Part shown: piece after piece, positions 43,206-55,125 of the stretch | Layout of the letters: each line of letters begins with the position of its first letter | How positions within the stretch are numbered: position 1 is the stretch's first letter | NCBI GenBank assembly: GCA_009667805.1 | Contig: CM019071.1 | Coordinates: forward strand, 50,792,101-50,856,100 | Direction: 5' to 3' | Length of the DNA: 64,000 nucleotides | Origin: Leptobrachium leishanense | Lineage: Eukaryota; Chordata; Amphibia; Anura; Megophryidae | Program-made: the position numbers and the translations under genes | Notes under the pieces: model-generated | What the model was told of the DNA's origin: nothing | The model's input: the letters and a program-made list of their open reading frames with translations, nothing else | Databases searched by the model: none

Positions 43206-46036
43206 TTATCTTTTGTTTAGGATAGCCTTATGCCTATCCCATGCTTGCTTAAATTCAATTACTGTTTTGGCCTCTACCACTTCTACTGGAAGACTGTTCC
43301 ATGTATCCACCACCCGCTCAGTAAAATAATGCTTCCTGATGTTACTTTTAAACCTTTGCCCCTCTAATCTAAGACTATGTCCTCTTGTTTTGCTATTTTG
43401 TTTCCTTTTAAATATACTCCCTTCCTCTACCTTGTGGATTCCCTTTACGTATTTAAATGTTTCTATCATATCTCCTCTGTCTCGTCTTTTTTCCAAGCTG
43501 TACATGTTAAGATCATTAAGCCTTTCTTGGTAACTTTTCTCCTTCAAGCCGTACACCATTTTAGTAGCCCTTCTCTGAACTCTCTCCAAGATGTCTATAT
43601 CCTTCTGGAGATACGGTCTCCAGTACTGCACACAGTACTCCAAGTGAGGTCTCACCAGTGCTCTGTACAGTGGCATGAGCACTTCCCTTTTCCTACTGCT
43701 AATACCTCTCCCTACACAACCAAGCATTCTGCCAGCATTTCCAAGCATTCTGCCAGCATTTCCTGCTGCTCTATTACATTGACTACTTACCCTTAGATCC
43801 TCTGAAATAATAACCCCTAAATCCCTTTCCTCAGATGTTGAGGTTAGGACTGTATCAAATATTCTATATTCAGCCCTTGGGTTTTTACGTCCCAGGTGCA
43901 TTATCTTGCACTTATCCACATTAAAACTCAATTGCCACAACTCCGACCATTTTTTTAGCTTACCTAAATCATTTGTCATTTGGCTGATCCCTCCAGGAAC
44001 GTCAACCCTGTTGCAAATCTTTGTGTCATCAGCAAAAAGACATACTTTTCCATTAATACCTTCTGCAATATCACTAATAAAAATATTAAAGAGAATGGGT
44101 CCAAGTACTGACCCCTGAGGTACCCCACTGGTAACAAGACCTTGCGCCGAATAAACTCCATTTACCACAACCCTCTGTTGTCTGTCACTCAGCCACTGCC
44201 TAATCCATTCAACAATATTGGAATCCAAGCTCAAAGATTGCAATTTATTGATAAGCCTTCTATGCGGAACAGTATCAAAAGCCTTACTGAAATCTAAATA
44301 AGCAATGTCTACTGCACCACCTGTGTCTATTTTTTTGTTACCCAATCAAAAAAATCAATAAGATTAGTTTGGCATGATCTCCCTGAGGTAAACCCATGTT
44401 GTTTCTGATCCTGTAATCTATGTGTTTTTAGATGTTCAACAATCCTTTCCTTTAACATGGTTTCCATTAATTTCCCTACTACTGACGTAAGACTAACTGG
44501 CCTATAGTTCCCCGATTCCTCCCTACTACCCTTCTTGTAAATAGGCACAACATTTGCTAATTTCCAGTCTTCTGGGACGACTCCTGTTAACAAGGATTGG
44601 TTAAATAAATCTGTTAACGGTTTTGCTATTACATCACTGAGCTCTTTTAATAATTTAGGGTGGATCCCATCAGGCCCCATTGACTTATTTGTCTTTACTT
44701 TAGACAGCTGCTTTAGAACCTCCTCCTCTGTAAACTCATATGTAAATGTCTCTTTAGTGTTCTCTCCTAACTGAGGTCCCTTTCCTTCCTTTTCTTCTGC
44801 AAAGACTGAACAAAAATATTTATTGAGGCAGTCAGCGAGACTTTTATCCTCTTCTACATACCTTCCTTCCTTTGTTTTTAATCTAACTAATCCTTGTTTT
44901 ACTTTTCTTTTCTCGTTTATGTATCTAAAAAATGTTTTGTCCCCCTTTTTTACTGACTGAGCTATTTTCTCTTCTGCGTGTGCTTTGGAAGCTCTTATAA
45001 ATTGCTTTGCTTCTTTCTGCCTAATATTATAGGTTTGCCTATCTTCTTCACGCTGAGTTTTTTTATAATTATTGAATGCTATCTTCTTGTTCTTCACTAT
45101 TTTGGCCACTTCTGCAGAGTACCTCAGTGGTTTCTTCCCTTTTTTGTTTTTGCTAACAAGCCGAATGCAATTTCCTGTGGCCTTCAATAATGCTTCCTTT
45201 AAATAATCCCATTTCTCTTGGACTCCCTTTAAATTCCTCCAGTCTGATAATGACTCCTTCACACAAAATCTCATTTTAGAAAAATCTGTTTTTTTAAAGT
45301 CTAAAACTTTTGTTTTTGTGTGGTGCGGCTCCATCCCTGTTCTTATATTAAACCATACTGACTGGTGATCACTAGATCCCAAATTTTCACCTACAACAAC
45401 GTCCGATACCAAACCTCCATTTGTGAGTATTAAATCCAATATGGCCTCTTTACGGGTTGGCTCCTCAACTACTTGTGTTAGAGATAATCCCAGTAAGGAG
45501 TTTAGAATATTTGTACTCCTGGTGCACCCAGCTGTTTTGGTTTTCCAGTTCACATCAGGAAGGTTAAAGTCCCCCATGATAATAACTTCCCCCTTCATTG
45601 CCATTTTGGCTATTTCCTCAACCAGCAGATTATCTAGCTCTTCTACTTGTCCAGGGGGTCTATAGATCACACCTACACGAGCTACTGTATGATTGCCAAA
45701 TGTTAGTGTAACCCAAACTGACTCTATGTTCACCTCGCTCACTTTTATTTGGTTCATTTTTATGTTGTTTTTCACATACAGGGCCACTCCTCCTCCTTTC
45801 CTACCTTCTCTGTCTTTTCTATATAAAGAGTACCCCGGTATTGTTATGTCCCAGTTATTTTTCTCACTGAACCATGTCTCAGTAACCGCAACTAAATCTA
45901 CTTTTTCAGCTGCCATCATTGCCTCCAGTTCATTGATTTTATTGACTAAACTGCGAGCATTTATAGACACGATTCTGAGCTTGTCATTTTTTACCTCGCA
46001 TGTTGCTTGCACCCTCCGATTTAGTTTTGGGGACAA
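43206..46036 (-). pseudogene. CR1 ORF2: endonuclease and reverse transcriptase, one frameshift
   Basis: The first part (46,036-44,327, 569 codons) has the APE-type endonuclease (SINARSLVNK, TETWF, GDFNLPDVNW, SDHQSV) and the start of the RT (NYRPVSLTSVVGKLMET). The second part (44,345-43,206) has DFSKAFDTVPH, SGVPQGSVLGPILFN, the catalytic FADDTK and the C-terminal WNSLPVEVV region. They are separated by a single-base loss in a seven-A run near 44,333. A 21-bp tandem duplication gives GNAGRMLGNAGRMLG. Apart from the one frameshift the frame is open over 2.8 kb, so the copy is young. The protein nicks target DNA and primes cDNA synthesis. Confidence 0.92.
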
Positions 46037-46070
46037 TCGGGCAGATTGTTTACCCTTTTGTCCCCCCCTC

Positions 46071-46991
46071 CTAGTTTAAATATTTCTTTGTGAAACCTTT
46101 GAACTTCTCATTGAGAACATATGTTCCCCTATGAGTAAGATGCAAACCATCTTTTTTATACAGTTCCTTTCTGCTCCAATTAGAGCTATCATGGGACACA
46201 AAGCCAAATCCTTGCTCCCGACACCATTCCCGAAGCCACAAATTGAATTCCTTATTGCGCATCTTTCTATCTTGAATGTTATGCACAGGCAAAACTTCAG
46301 AGAATGACACAGTGGACGCAATCTGCTGTATTTCACCTCCAAGAACACAAAAATCTTCCTTAATCTCAGAAACCTCATTGCTAGCCAAGTCATTTGTCCC
46401 TAGATGGACTAGAACATCTACTTCCCCTTGCTGCTTTGCTTCTTTGACAATATTGAGAATACGTCTCCTGTCTCTACGAGCAGTAGCCCCAGGAAGACAT
46501 CTCACCAAACCACTACTCTCCAGCTCAACACCTCTTATGATAGAATCACCCAGCAACAATTGCCTTCTATCAAGTCCCACCTTTTCATTTTTGTCCTTGG
46601 TTGCAGTGCTGCATACCTTAGGCATAGTGGATGGTTGTTCTTCAACTATGGTGTCTGAGCCTGCATCCGTCTTACCACTACACTCTGAAAGTGTCTCAAA
46701 AGAATTAAGAAGAGCCACAGATTGTGGGACATGCTTTCTATCCACAACGCTAAGTCTACCAGATCCTACAGTAGTCCATCTGCCGCTCCTAGGAGGCCTC
46801 TGTGGCAGTGGCTTTGTAACAGTCATAGCCTGAGTTTGTCTAACAGATAATTTACAAATCTCAGACTTCAAACAGGCAATTTCCTGCTGCAATAAAGAGA
46901 ACTGCCTACATATCAGGCACACTCCAAACCTCCAAAAATTGGATCTAAAAACAAACGCATGACAGCTCTTACACTGGACCAAGCCTGCCAT
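46071..46991 (-). CDS. CR1 ORF1: zinc-binding, coiled-coil and SGNH-esterase protein
   Basis: A 306-codon open frame. The N-terminus has paired cysteines (VQCKSCHAF and GVCLICRQF) followed by a helical segment. The second half has SGNH hydrolase blocks: GDSIIRG (about residue 148), HLGTNDLAS (about 197) and DGLHLTHRGTYVL (about 283), which hold the catalytic Ser and the Asp/His pair. Esterase-type ORF1 proteins are known in CR1 elements, where they bind RNA and assist retrotransposition. It ends 35 bases before ORF2. The frame is complete, though the start at 46,991 is chosen only as the first Met. Confidence 0.88.
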   Translation of the reverse strand: MAGLVQCKSCHAFVFRSNFWRFGVCLICRQFSLLQQEIACLKSEICKLSVRQTQAMTVTKPLPQRPPRSGRWTTVGSGRLSVVDRKHVPQSVALLNSFETLSECSGKTDAGSDTIVEEQPSTMPKVCSTATKDKNEKVGLDRRQLLLGDSIIRGVELESSGLVRCLPGATARRDRRRILNIVKEAKQQGEVDVLVHLGTNDLASNEVSEIKEDFCVLGGEIQQIASTVSFSEVLPVHNIQDRKMRNKEFNLWLREWCREQGFGFVSHDSSNWSRKELYKKDGLHLTHRGTYVLNEKFKGFTKKYLN

Positions 46992-47278
46992 TATAAAAGA
47001 ATGGATTTAAAACCAGCAAATCTTACCTTTTTGTGGGTTTTCTACCTCCTGTCAAACCTCAGACTACCTCCAGAGTATCTCCAGAAGATCTCCTGTAAGT
47101 TCACTTTGAAGGCTTCACTTAGAAGGCTTGCCAAGCTCAATTAGCTCTATGGAATATGTCCATGATGAGATACGCGCGTTTGTCCGTCTCCATTACGGCC
47201 TGTCGTAAACTTTACGGAGCCATTGTATGTAGAGTTTGAGAATTTTTTGGACAGACCAAAAAAAAAAAACATCCCATC

Positions 47279-47700
47279 ATGGCTCAAACTCAAAGAGAGT
47301 CCTATTGGACGCTGCCGGACAGTGCGGACACGTCATCCCCTTCCACCCCAGAGACACCCAGAAGCGGGCCAGCAACATGGCATTTGAGGAGATGCCGGTG
47401 GAGCTGGTTCGCATTCGCAATTTCGCATCTTCGAGAAGCGTGATGACTATGACTGCTGTAAGAGTGTAAGGGCCCTTACAGCAGGAAGAACAATGTCCGC
47501 AAGGACCGTATCCTGGCTTGCTGCACCACCCTCCTGGAAAAAGGACCGAAGTAGTAACGAGTCTAACGCGACCAGCTGCGGAAGCGCTGGTCTGACCTGT
47601 CCTGAAGAGAAGACGCGTGAGGATTGAGGCACATCCGGCGTGTCATAGACAAAGTACTCTATATAGCTTTGCATTTTTTCAGGACTCAGTCTCATACATG
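47279..47700 (+). pseudogene. Myb/SANT-like exon 1, module 2 (decayed)
   Basis: Starts ATGGCTCAAACTC and keeps recognisable pieces of module 1 (RSGPATWHLRR is the framed remnant of the KRASNMTF region; AGGGCCCTTA and GCAGGAAGAACAATG correspond to KGPYGRKN). Several frameshifts and stops destroy the domain. Bases 47,670-47,760 match intron 1 of module 1. The upstream part is separated from it by the CR1. Confidence 0.65.
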
Positions 47701-47784
47701 CATTTTTGGTTTTGCCATAGCTCTTCTTTTTTGTGATATTACGTATTTGTGAAAATTGTGATATTTGATGTATTTAGATGAATG

Positions 47785-48045
47785 TGTTAATTTATTTAAC
47801 AAGCGCAACTCATATAAAATATAACCGCAAACGTTCGCATGACTTAAAATGTGAAAAAAAACACTTTACAGTACGCATTGTAAATTATTTAAAATTCCAA
47901 TTGTATTGCATTTTTTTTGTTATAATACAGACAGGACATGACGTATACATATACTAATGATATATTATGAATCTGCCGAGTCTGCCGGAAAGAATGATAT
48001 ATAAGATGTCTGGATCATATAATAAAATAAGGCTTCAAAAGTTAA
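47785..48045 (+). repeat. Dispersed AT-rich repeat, copy C (partial)
   Basis: Matches 3,430-3,690 and 41,660-41,910 (AAATATAACCGCAAACG, GACAGGACATGACGTATACA, GAGTCTGCCGGAAAGAA). The right end is missing. Confidence 0.75.
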
Positions 48046-48694
48046 ACGCATTAAAAAAATAATTAAAATTAAAATTTTCGGAACGGGTCGTTCGTTCGTT
48101 CGCCCATCTGCGAACGAACGAGTTCCGTACGTACGACGGGTCGTAATTTTACGTTTTTTTTCCCCGATATTATTGGATTTTAGATAGGCCAAAGTTCAAA
48201 CTTCCTTACATCCACCATGATGGCAGCAGCAACCGAAGCAGGCTCCCCCAACTCTAGTCTGAGCGCAGACATGGAAGACACCCCAGGGTCCTCCAGAAGA
48301 AAGAAGAGGGCAACTAACATGACGTTCATGGAGATGGTGGAACTGGTTCGAATTTTTTAAAAATATGATTATGATTGCCGAAAGGGCCCTTACGGCAGTA
48401 AAAATAACAGCCGTAAAAAAACCATCCTTGGGACGGTACGACGGACGCTGCTCAATAAATTTGAAGTTGCTTGGACCGATGAACAGCTTCGTAAGCGGTG
48501 GTCAGATTTGAAGACGCGCGAGGAGGAGCAGATGCGTGAAATCGTGCGCGTCATAGCCCAACGTAAGTGTTATGTTATATATATTGTAAAGCGCTGCGCA
48601 AACTGTTGGCGCTATATCCTGTATATAATAATAATTGCTTGCATCGTGTGCTAAATCTAATGTGCACAGAAATACTTTGATTCTCTTTTTTTCT

Positions 48695-49330
48695 GGACTC
48701 ATACTTACACACAGGACTCATACTTACACACAGGACTCATACTACTTACACACAGGACTCATACTTACACACAGGACTCATACTACTTACACACAGGACT
48801 CATACTACTTACACACAGGACTCATACTTACACACAGGACTCATACTTACACACAGGACTCATACTACTTACACACAGGACTCATACTTACACACAGGAC
48901 TCATACTTACACACAGGACTCATACTTACACACAGGACTCATACTACTTACACACAGGACTCATACTTACACACAGGACTCATACTACTTACACACAGGA
49001 CTCATACTTACACACAGGACTCATACTTACACACAGGACTCATACTACTTACACACAGGACTCATACTTACACACAGGACTCATACTTACACACAGGACT
49101 CATACTTACACACATGACTCATACTACTTACACACAGGACTCATACTTACACACAGGACTCATACTTACACACAGGACTCATACTTACACACAGGACTCA
49201 TACTACTTACACACAGGACTCATACTTACACACAGGACTCATACTTACACACAGGACTCATACTACTTACACACAGGACTCATACTTACACACAGGACTC
49301 ATACTTACACACAGGACTCATACTTACACA
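48695..49330 (+). repeat. 19/22-bp minisatellite, about 32 units
   Basis: Units GGACTCATACTTACACACA (19 bp) alternate irregularly with a 22-bp version carrying an extra ACT. It lies in intron 1 of module 3. Confidence 0.95.
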
Positions 49331-49704
49331 CATGCATTTTGCCAAAGCTCTTCTTTTTTGTGATTATTTACGATACAATTTTAATACATGGAAATTCTGA
49401 TATTTGTTGATGTATTGTATTGTATATGATATGAATTAGTATTATTTATTTACAATGCTGTTATTTTGTGTGTTTTTTTGGCACTGTGGTGTGTGACATG
49501 TGTGTGTGACTGACTGTGTGCTGTCATTGTGTGTACCAGGGGAGTAGTAGTAACTAGTACTAGAATCACAGGGCCCCATTTCAAAATGTTTTATGGGCCC
49601 CCTCCCCCGCATGCAACCTAACACTCGCATAGCATACCCCCCCAAAAAAAATAACACACGACCACCACTACACTGACACTCATGCATGTTTATTTATTTT
49701 TTAT

Positions 49705-49965
49705 TTATAAAGGATTTTACCAGGAAGGATACATTGAGATTTCTCTCATTTCAAGTATGGCACAGGTACACTGGCACAGTACACTACCCTACCCACTACT
49801 ACTACCACCCAGAGAGAGAGCCTGGAGGAGTGGGACTGGAGCAGACATGGGCTCGATCCCGGCAAGAGCACCTCTCCGTCTCTCCAGTATGTGTCCTGTC
49901 CTTGGGCAAGACTCCCTCACGGCGCTAACGGTACATATATTACTCGCCTTCGCCGCCACTGTGGG
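49705..49965. mobile_element. Rearranged SINE pieces
   Basis: The left part (GGAAGGATACATTGAGATTT) is the SINE tail in reverse; the right part (GGGCTCGATCCCGGCAAGAG and TGTCCTTGGGCAAGAC) is the head in forward orientation. So this is two SINE fragments or an inversion. Confidence 0.6.
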
Positions 49966-49974
49966 GAATCCAGG

Positions 49975-50180
49975 CAAGCTCACCTGGACCCCTGAGATGA
50001 CAAACGCATATAATGCTCTTAAAGAACGCTCTTATGTCCAGTCCAGCCTTGGGGCTCCCTGAGTACATGTTGCCATTTTATTTGTTTGCAAGGGACAACT
50101 GTAAAACCATGGCCGGTGCGCTCACCCAGGAACATGGGGGCCGCTTGCGTCCAGTAAAGCAGAGAGGCTATACCAACTGA
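49975..50180 (+). pseudogene. Retroviral-type pol relic (RT to RNase H hinge)
   Basis: One frame reads NAYNALKERSYVQSSLGAP, and a second frame just after it contains a TQEHGGRLRPV-type block, the arrangement found at the end of RT and start of RNase H in LTR retroelements. A frameshift separates the two. Only about 200 bases are recognisable. Confidence 0.55.
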
Positions 50181-50319
50181 ACATCCGTTGTCTGTGTGTT
50201 CTTTCTGGTCCATTCTCTCTCCCAGCGCTGGACGAGTTCTTCTTCTACCGAGTGTCCATCCCACCAAAGGGTCAAGCGGCCAGTTTACCCCTTCAGCCAC
50301 CCAGAATGACATACAGAAA

Positions 50320-51300
50320 ACCAGAGACATCTCAATGTTATCTGTATCCTTCCTGGAAAACAACATGAGAAATCTCAATGTATCCTTTGTGTAAAACGTG
50401 ACAAATCTCAAACGCCACTATATGCAGACAGAGGTGACAGGTCCAACAGAAATTGCATAGCAAATGGTGAACAATACATGTCATGTACCTGCCTGGCTCC
50501 TACTGTCTGTATATACTGTACTACTATATTATATTATGTCACATTTTCATTCATTCCTAAACTAAAACACATCCTTTGGCCTGCCCTTCTCAGCTCCTCA
50601 AACATCATTTACATAATCTATTGAATGAAGGGAATCAGATGACAGACAGATAGTTGTGCTGGTGTCAGACTAACACATAGACAATGGGTGACTCACACAA
50701 GTTCAACCTTAAGTAAGGAGTCTCAACTCTCAACCAAGAGAGATAACAGAGATAGGCAAATAAAAGAAGAAAAATCCCTTTAGCATAAATCCACAAATTG
50801 AAATTACTCGTCTCTCAACTGTCAAAGCTATTTATAAATTTAATAATATATCCATTCTATACGAAAGAAAGCATTTGACATGACAATCAATATAGTCGCA
50901 TTCGCGCCCAGCAGGTTACTTGTATCTTTACAAAAAAATCGAATTTTTATTTTTTTACCTAAGAAATAAATAACGTTACGTATATATATTTAAAACTAAA
51001 CTAAAGTTCGAAGCGTGGAGCACTATGTCAGTTCCATGATGACACTATCCTCCTTTGAAATGAACAAACCACCAGAGAAATCTCAATGTATCCTTCCTGC
51101 GAAAAGTAAAACAGAGAAATTGCAAATTATTTCTCAATTCTCACCAATATCAATAATACCCCCATCCCCAATATCAAATAAATGTATCCCCCCAATATCA
51201 ATTCATCCCCCCATATCAATTTATCCAAAAGGATAAATCCATTATAAATAAATAAAATAAATAAGTAATAAATAAATATTTTGTGACGTCACTGACTTTA
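50320..51300. other. Intron of module 3 with SINE-tail scraps
   Basis: AATCTCAATGTATCC occurs near 50,370 and 51,083. No other feature is seen. Confidence 0.5.
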
Positions 51301-52264
51301 GAACTATGAGATCATGGGAATAGAGTAGTAGTGGTGGGTCAAGCTGGTAGGGTAGTGGTGGAGAAGAGGAGGGGTGTCGCAATACGTTCGGCAATTATAG
51401 TTTATAAATATACCATTTTTTTCCAGTATGCATATTTACGTCTTATTATATTTTTTGATTTGGCAGAAAACAGGAAGAAGCAGCAGGCAGCAGCAGCAGC
51501 AGCAGCCACTAATAGTGCCACGGAGCAGGCGGCGTCCGACGAGCCACGGGCGACCACCAGTTCTGGTATATATATAGTAACTAACTATACTACTGTTTTA
51601 TTTTGCAACGACTTTTGCTCAAAAACAGAAACCTTTTTTGTTTACTGTGTATTTTCATTTAATTTTTTTATATATTAGCAGCACAAGAGGTGCAGCACCA
51701 GACCGAGGACTCGGACGATGACGAGGGAGAGAGGGAGCCGCAGGAGGAGGCTACCAGTCCAGGTTTTTTTTTTACTGTTGTATGTATTTTGCAACGACTT
51801 TTGCTCAAAAACAGAAACCTTTTTTGTTTACTGTGTATTTTCATTTAATTTTTTTATATATAGCACCAGAAGATATAGTGACGGTGGTGGTGGAGGAGGA
51901 GGAGGAGGTGGATGAGGAGGAGGAAGAGGAAGAGGAGGGGGAGTCGGAGACACAGGAGGCCGCCAGCACTGGTATAGTGTTATATTTTTTAAAGAGTTTC
52001 AGTCAAAAATATAACCTGCTTTACTTTTACTTACTGTATTTTCCTTATTTCATTTATTGGATACATATCAGCCGGAGAAGCCAGACCTGACAGGTCCAGC
52101 ATCAGGAGGGCAATAGAGGAACTGCAGGCAATAAAAGACAACGTCACTGCCATAATAGAGTTGCTCCGGGGCCGGCTTGAGTGACTGAACCTGCCTGGAC
52201 ATTACAATGCGGTGGAAGTCCTGGAGGCTCTCTGAGTGACCACTCCAGCCTCCTCCTCCCTCCC

Positions 52265-52985
52265 TATTCATTGTTAATTTGAATTTTTTTGTTTATAGTG
52301 TTCTTGTGACTGTTTGTTTCCCTGTTGGGCAGTTTTTCCTTTTTTTTTTTATATTGTAAATAAATGTTATATTTTTTCTATATTTTCCTGTTTGTGTACG
52401 TTGCTTTTCCTTACTTAATAAGTTAATATGTATCGCTTGGTTTCTTTTCCACACTGTTAAAATTATATGTACATAAATATATTGACATTTCTATGGACAC
52501 TTTGTCATAAATTTGTCAACATATTTGTGGCCATGAATGTGTCTGTGACTGTGCACATTACACTGCCTGGCCAAAAAATGTCACACACTAACACAACCTT
52601 GTTGTACTGCCTTGAGAAGAGATTTGATTACATTTTAACGTGGCATTGTTTTGTTAAGCTTAGGCGATGTCACAACAACATGGATTTTTGTCCACTCCGC
52701 CACAGTCACATTCATTCCTTATATAACCAAGAATTTATAAAAAAATATTGATGGCAGGACTGCGTGAAGTCTTCTCCGAGACAACCCAAAGATCAGTGCG
52801 GCTCAGGTCTAGTTTATTTGCCCCTGTAGTGTTCGCGACTTCAAGTTCACGCAACACCTCCTCCCAGCTATGAGCTCTCTCTCTCCCACCGCTGCCCACT
52901 AAGACGCTGCCCGGCGCCAATATGGTCACGTCTTTGCAGGAAGACAACAGTGTGGGGGAACGGCAGCTGCCGACAGTCCAGCCAA
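52265..52985 (+). repeat. Duplicated downstream segment of module 3
   Basis: Counterpart of 40,560-41,300. Contains AATAAATG near 52,360, a plausible polyadenylation signal for module 3. Confidence 0.7.
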
Positions 52986-53282
52986 GACCTCATCGTGTGA
53001 AAGGGTGTGTGAGGGCGTGTGATTGTTGAGAGGATGAGGTGTTTGGGGCATGTGGTGAGGGGGGGTGAGGGGTTTGGGCCGGGGTGTGTGGTGAGGGGGG
53101 TGTGAGGGGTGAGGGGTTTGGGGCGTGTGAGCGTTGTGAGGTGGGGAGGGAGGCGTGAAGCGAGAGAGAGGTGACGTGATGTGGATGATGTGAGGGAGAG
53201 GGGTGGGAGCTGGGAGGATAAGGTAGGGCAGTGGCAGTTCCTCCTCCACCCTGTCCTTACATGTACTCCAGCCTGTGCATGA

Positions 53283-53425
53283 AAATGGGGCCAAGGTTTA
53301 CCACCGATGAGAAAAATGCTCTGTTGGCGGCGGTGGTGTCCGAAAAGAAAAATCTTCTCATCTAAGAGTAACAACAAGGCCATGAAAAGAAGAGGGCTGC
53401 ATGCTGGGGAGTACGGGTGAGGGAT
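53283..53425 (+). pseudogene. Second SANT/Myb-like exon remnant
   Basis: The frame from ATGGGGCCAAGG reads PRFTTDEKNALLAAVVSEKK, then a stop, then SNNKAMKRRAACWG in a frame ending near GTACGG|GTGAGG, a possible donor. The pattern of FT..E..LL..V followed by K.RA..W resembles Myb/SANT-like domains of the NAIF1/MSANTD type. It is broken and its other exons are not seen. Confidence 0.45.
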
Positions 53426-53461
53426 GCTGTTTACAGTTTTTTAGTTAACACGGTCCAGCAC

Positions 53462-54081
53462 TAGGGATGTGCGTTTCGCGTTTCGGAATTTCGGAATTTT
53501 CACGAAATTTCCCGATTCGTGTTTTCGGATGCGGCCGAATTTCCGAAAAATTTTAGATCCGAAAAGTTCAGATCCGAAATGTTTTCCGAGCCGAAACAAA
53601 ATATTTTCGGATTTTTCGAATGGGCTTGAAATGTGGCAAACGTGGAGAACAGATGTTCCGAAAAACGAAAATTTTCCGAAAAACGAAAATTTTCCGAAAA
53701 ACGAAAATTTTGTAAAAACGAACATTTTCTGAAAAACGAAAATTTTTCGAAAAAACGAAAAGTCGATACAAAAAACGGGCAAAATGACACGAAAAATACG
53801 AAAAATGGTCGATATGCCGAAAAATGTGCAATTCCGAAAAACGAAAATTCTCCGAAAAACGAAAATTCTCCGAAAAAAGAAAATTTTGTAAAAACGAAAA
53901 AACCGAGCACAGTGACACGAAAATACGAAAAATGGTCGAAATTCCGAAAAAAAAATGTACCCGAAAAACAGGTCGAACCGAATCGAAACCGAAATCGGTC
54001 GAAACGAGCCGAATCGAAAAGTTTAAAAATCCGAAAAATCGAACCGAATCGAACCGAAAAAAAAATCGGTGCACAAGCCTA
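53462..54081. mobile_element. hAT-type MITE with 8-bp target duplication
   Basis: The ends TAGGGATGTGCG and TGCACAAGCCTA are imperfectly inverted, with identical 8-bp flanks TCCAGCAC (53,454-53,461; 54,082-54,089). The interior is low-complexity CGAAAA/TTTTCCG sequence. Open frames here are artefacts. Confidence 0.8.
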
Positions 54082-54248
54082 TCCAGCACACAAACCCATT
54101 GAACCATTGAATGCATTCGTCACCGGTAAGTAAATTAAAAGATTTTTTATAGATCATGAATATGAATAGTAAATTAATGGACCGAACAAACAGAACACAC
54201 CCGTATTTGTCTCGCATTCGAACTTTAGAATTTGTTTGAACATAGAAC

Positions 54249-54348
54249 NNNNNNNNNNNNNNNNNNNNNNNNNNNNNNNNNNNNNNNNNNNNNNNNNNNN
54301 NNNNNNNNNNNNNNNNNNNNNNNNNNNNNNNNNNNNNNNNNNNNNNNN
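54249..54348. other. Assembly gap of 100 N
   Basis: Exactly 100 N, a conventional placeholder for a gap of unknown size. Sequence after it starts inside the 39-bp minisatellite copy. Confidence 0.99.
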
Positions 54349-54493
54349 GTAACATGTTTACAGGTGCATTCTGTATATAGACACTGTTATATGTTTACAG
54401 GTGCATTCTGTATATAGACACTGTTATATGTTTACAGGTGCATTGCTTTAAAGTCTATAACATCTTATTGCATATTGTCTTATTACGCTACAT

Positions 54494-55125
54494 TTAGAGG
54501 AACACTCTAGGCTAAAAAAACAACTTTTTTCTTACATTAAAATATACCTATTCCCTACCTAGTTGTTTTGTATATATATATATATTTTTTTAAATGTAAT
54601 ACTTACCCAAAAAAACACTTCTTTCCAACAGCGTTTTTTTTTTTTATACTCACCACCCTCCTCTTCCGCTCCCGTCCTTCTAACTCTGTAACTTGGCTAA
54701 TGGTTTACATGAGAAGCGCACATGCGCGCCTCTCACGTAAGCCAGCCAATCAGCAGGCTTCCTCTTCTAATTGGATTAGTGTTATGCGCAGAGGATGCGC
54801 GCAACACTAATCCCAGCGGCAGACTATGCTGGCGGCTTGCTGCCGCCAGCTACTGCAGCGAGTTGGAGACGTCATCACGCTGAAAGCTGAAAGCGCGATG
54901 ACGTCTCCTACTCAGCAATAGTCGGCAGAAGCGGGAAATATGAATCCCGCTCTGCTGACTGACAGCTGGGAGGGGGGAGTAAAGTTCTCCGCGTCTCTCA
55001 GCTGTTTTCAGCTTTTTCAGCCGATCGGCTGAGCGGAGGGAGGGGGGAAAGACAAGGGCATACTCAGGGCATCATGACCACCTAAAAAAGCTTAGGTGGT
55101 CATGTTGCCTAGAGTATCCCTTTAA
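54494..55125. mobile_element. T2/Kolobok-type MITE, duplicated copy
   Basis: Counterpart of 30,720-31,353. The left TTAA has changed to TTAG; the right TTAA is intact. Confidence 0.85.

Larger units (their letters stand above)
43112..47150 (-). mobile_element. Nearly complete CR1-type LINE
   Basis: The element carries 5' UTR, ORF1, ORF2 and 3' UTR. Its 3' tail on the plus strand is ATAGAAAC repeated in 8-bp steps from 43,112, as CR1 elements end. Possible 6-bp target duplication CATGAT lies at about 43,106-43,111 and 47,160-47,165. It is inserted into a copy of the Myb-module upstream region, parts of which lie on both sides. Confidence 0.9.
48217..52184 (+). pseudogene. Myb/SANT-like DNA-binding gene, module 3 (five exons)
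   Basis: Exon 1 is 48,217-48,562: MMAAATEAGSPNSSLS, then RRKKRATNMTFMEMVELVRI and a TAA stop at about 48,358-48,360 inside the domain, after which TDEQLRKRWSDLKTREEEQ continues in frame to the same donor CAAC|GTAAGT. Later exons are 51,467-51,565 (RKKQQAAAAAAATNSATEQ), 51,682-51,762, 51,864-51,971 (Glu-rich) and 52,072-52,184 (AIEELQAIKDNVTAIIELL, stop TGA). Splice sites are kept and the frame from exon 2 onward is intact, unlike module 1. The 2.9-kb first intron is swollen by the 19/22-bp minisatellite and SINE pieces. A single stop makes it a probable pseudogene. Confidence 0.65.

Noticed and set aside
48635..49410. THRTHTYTQDSY open frames
   Set aside because: Artefact of a 19/22-bp minisatellite.
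52868..53383. Minus-strand 171-codon Pro/Thr/His-rich frame
   Set aside because: GTG-rich low-complexity DNA read in reverse; no motif or splice support.
53500..54133. Long overlapping frames rich in KNEN or FSFF
   Set aside because: CGAAAA/TTTTCG low-complexity interior of a MITE; open on both strands.
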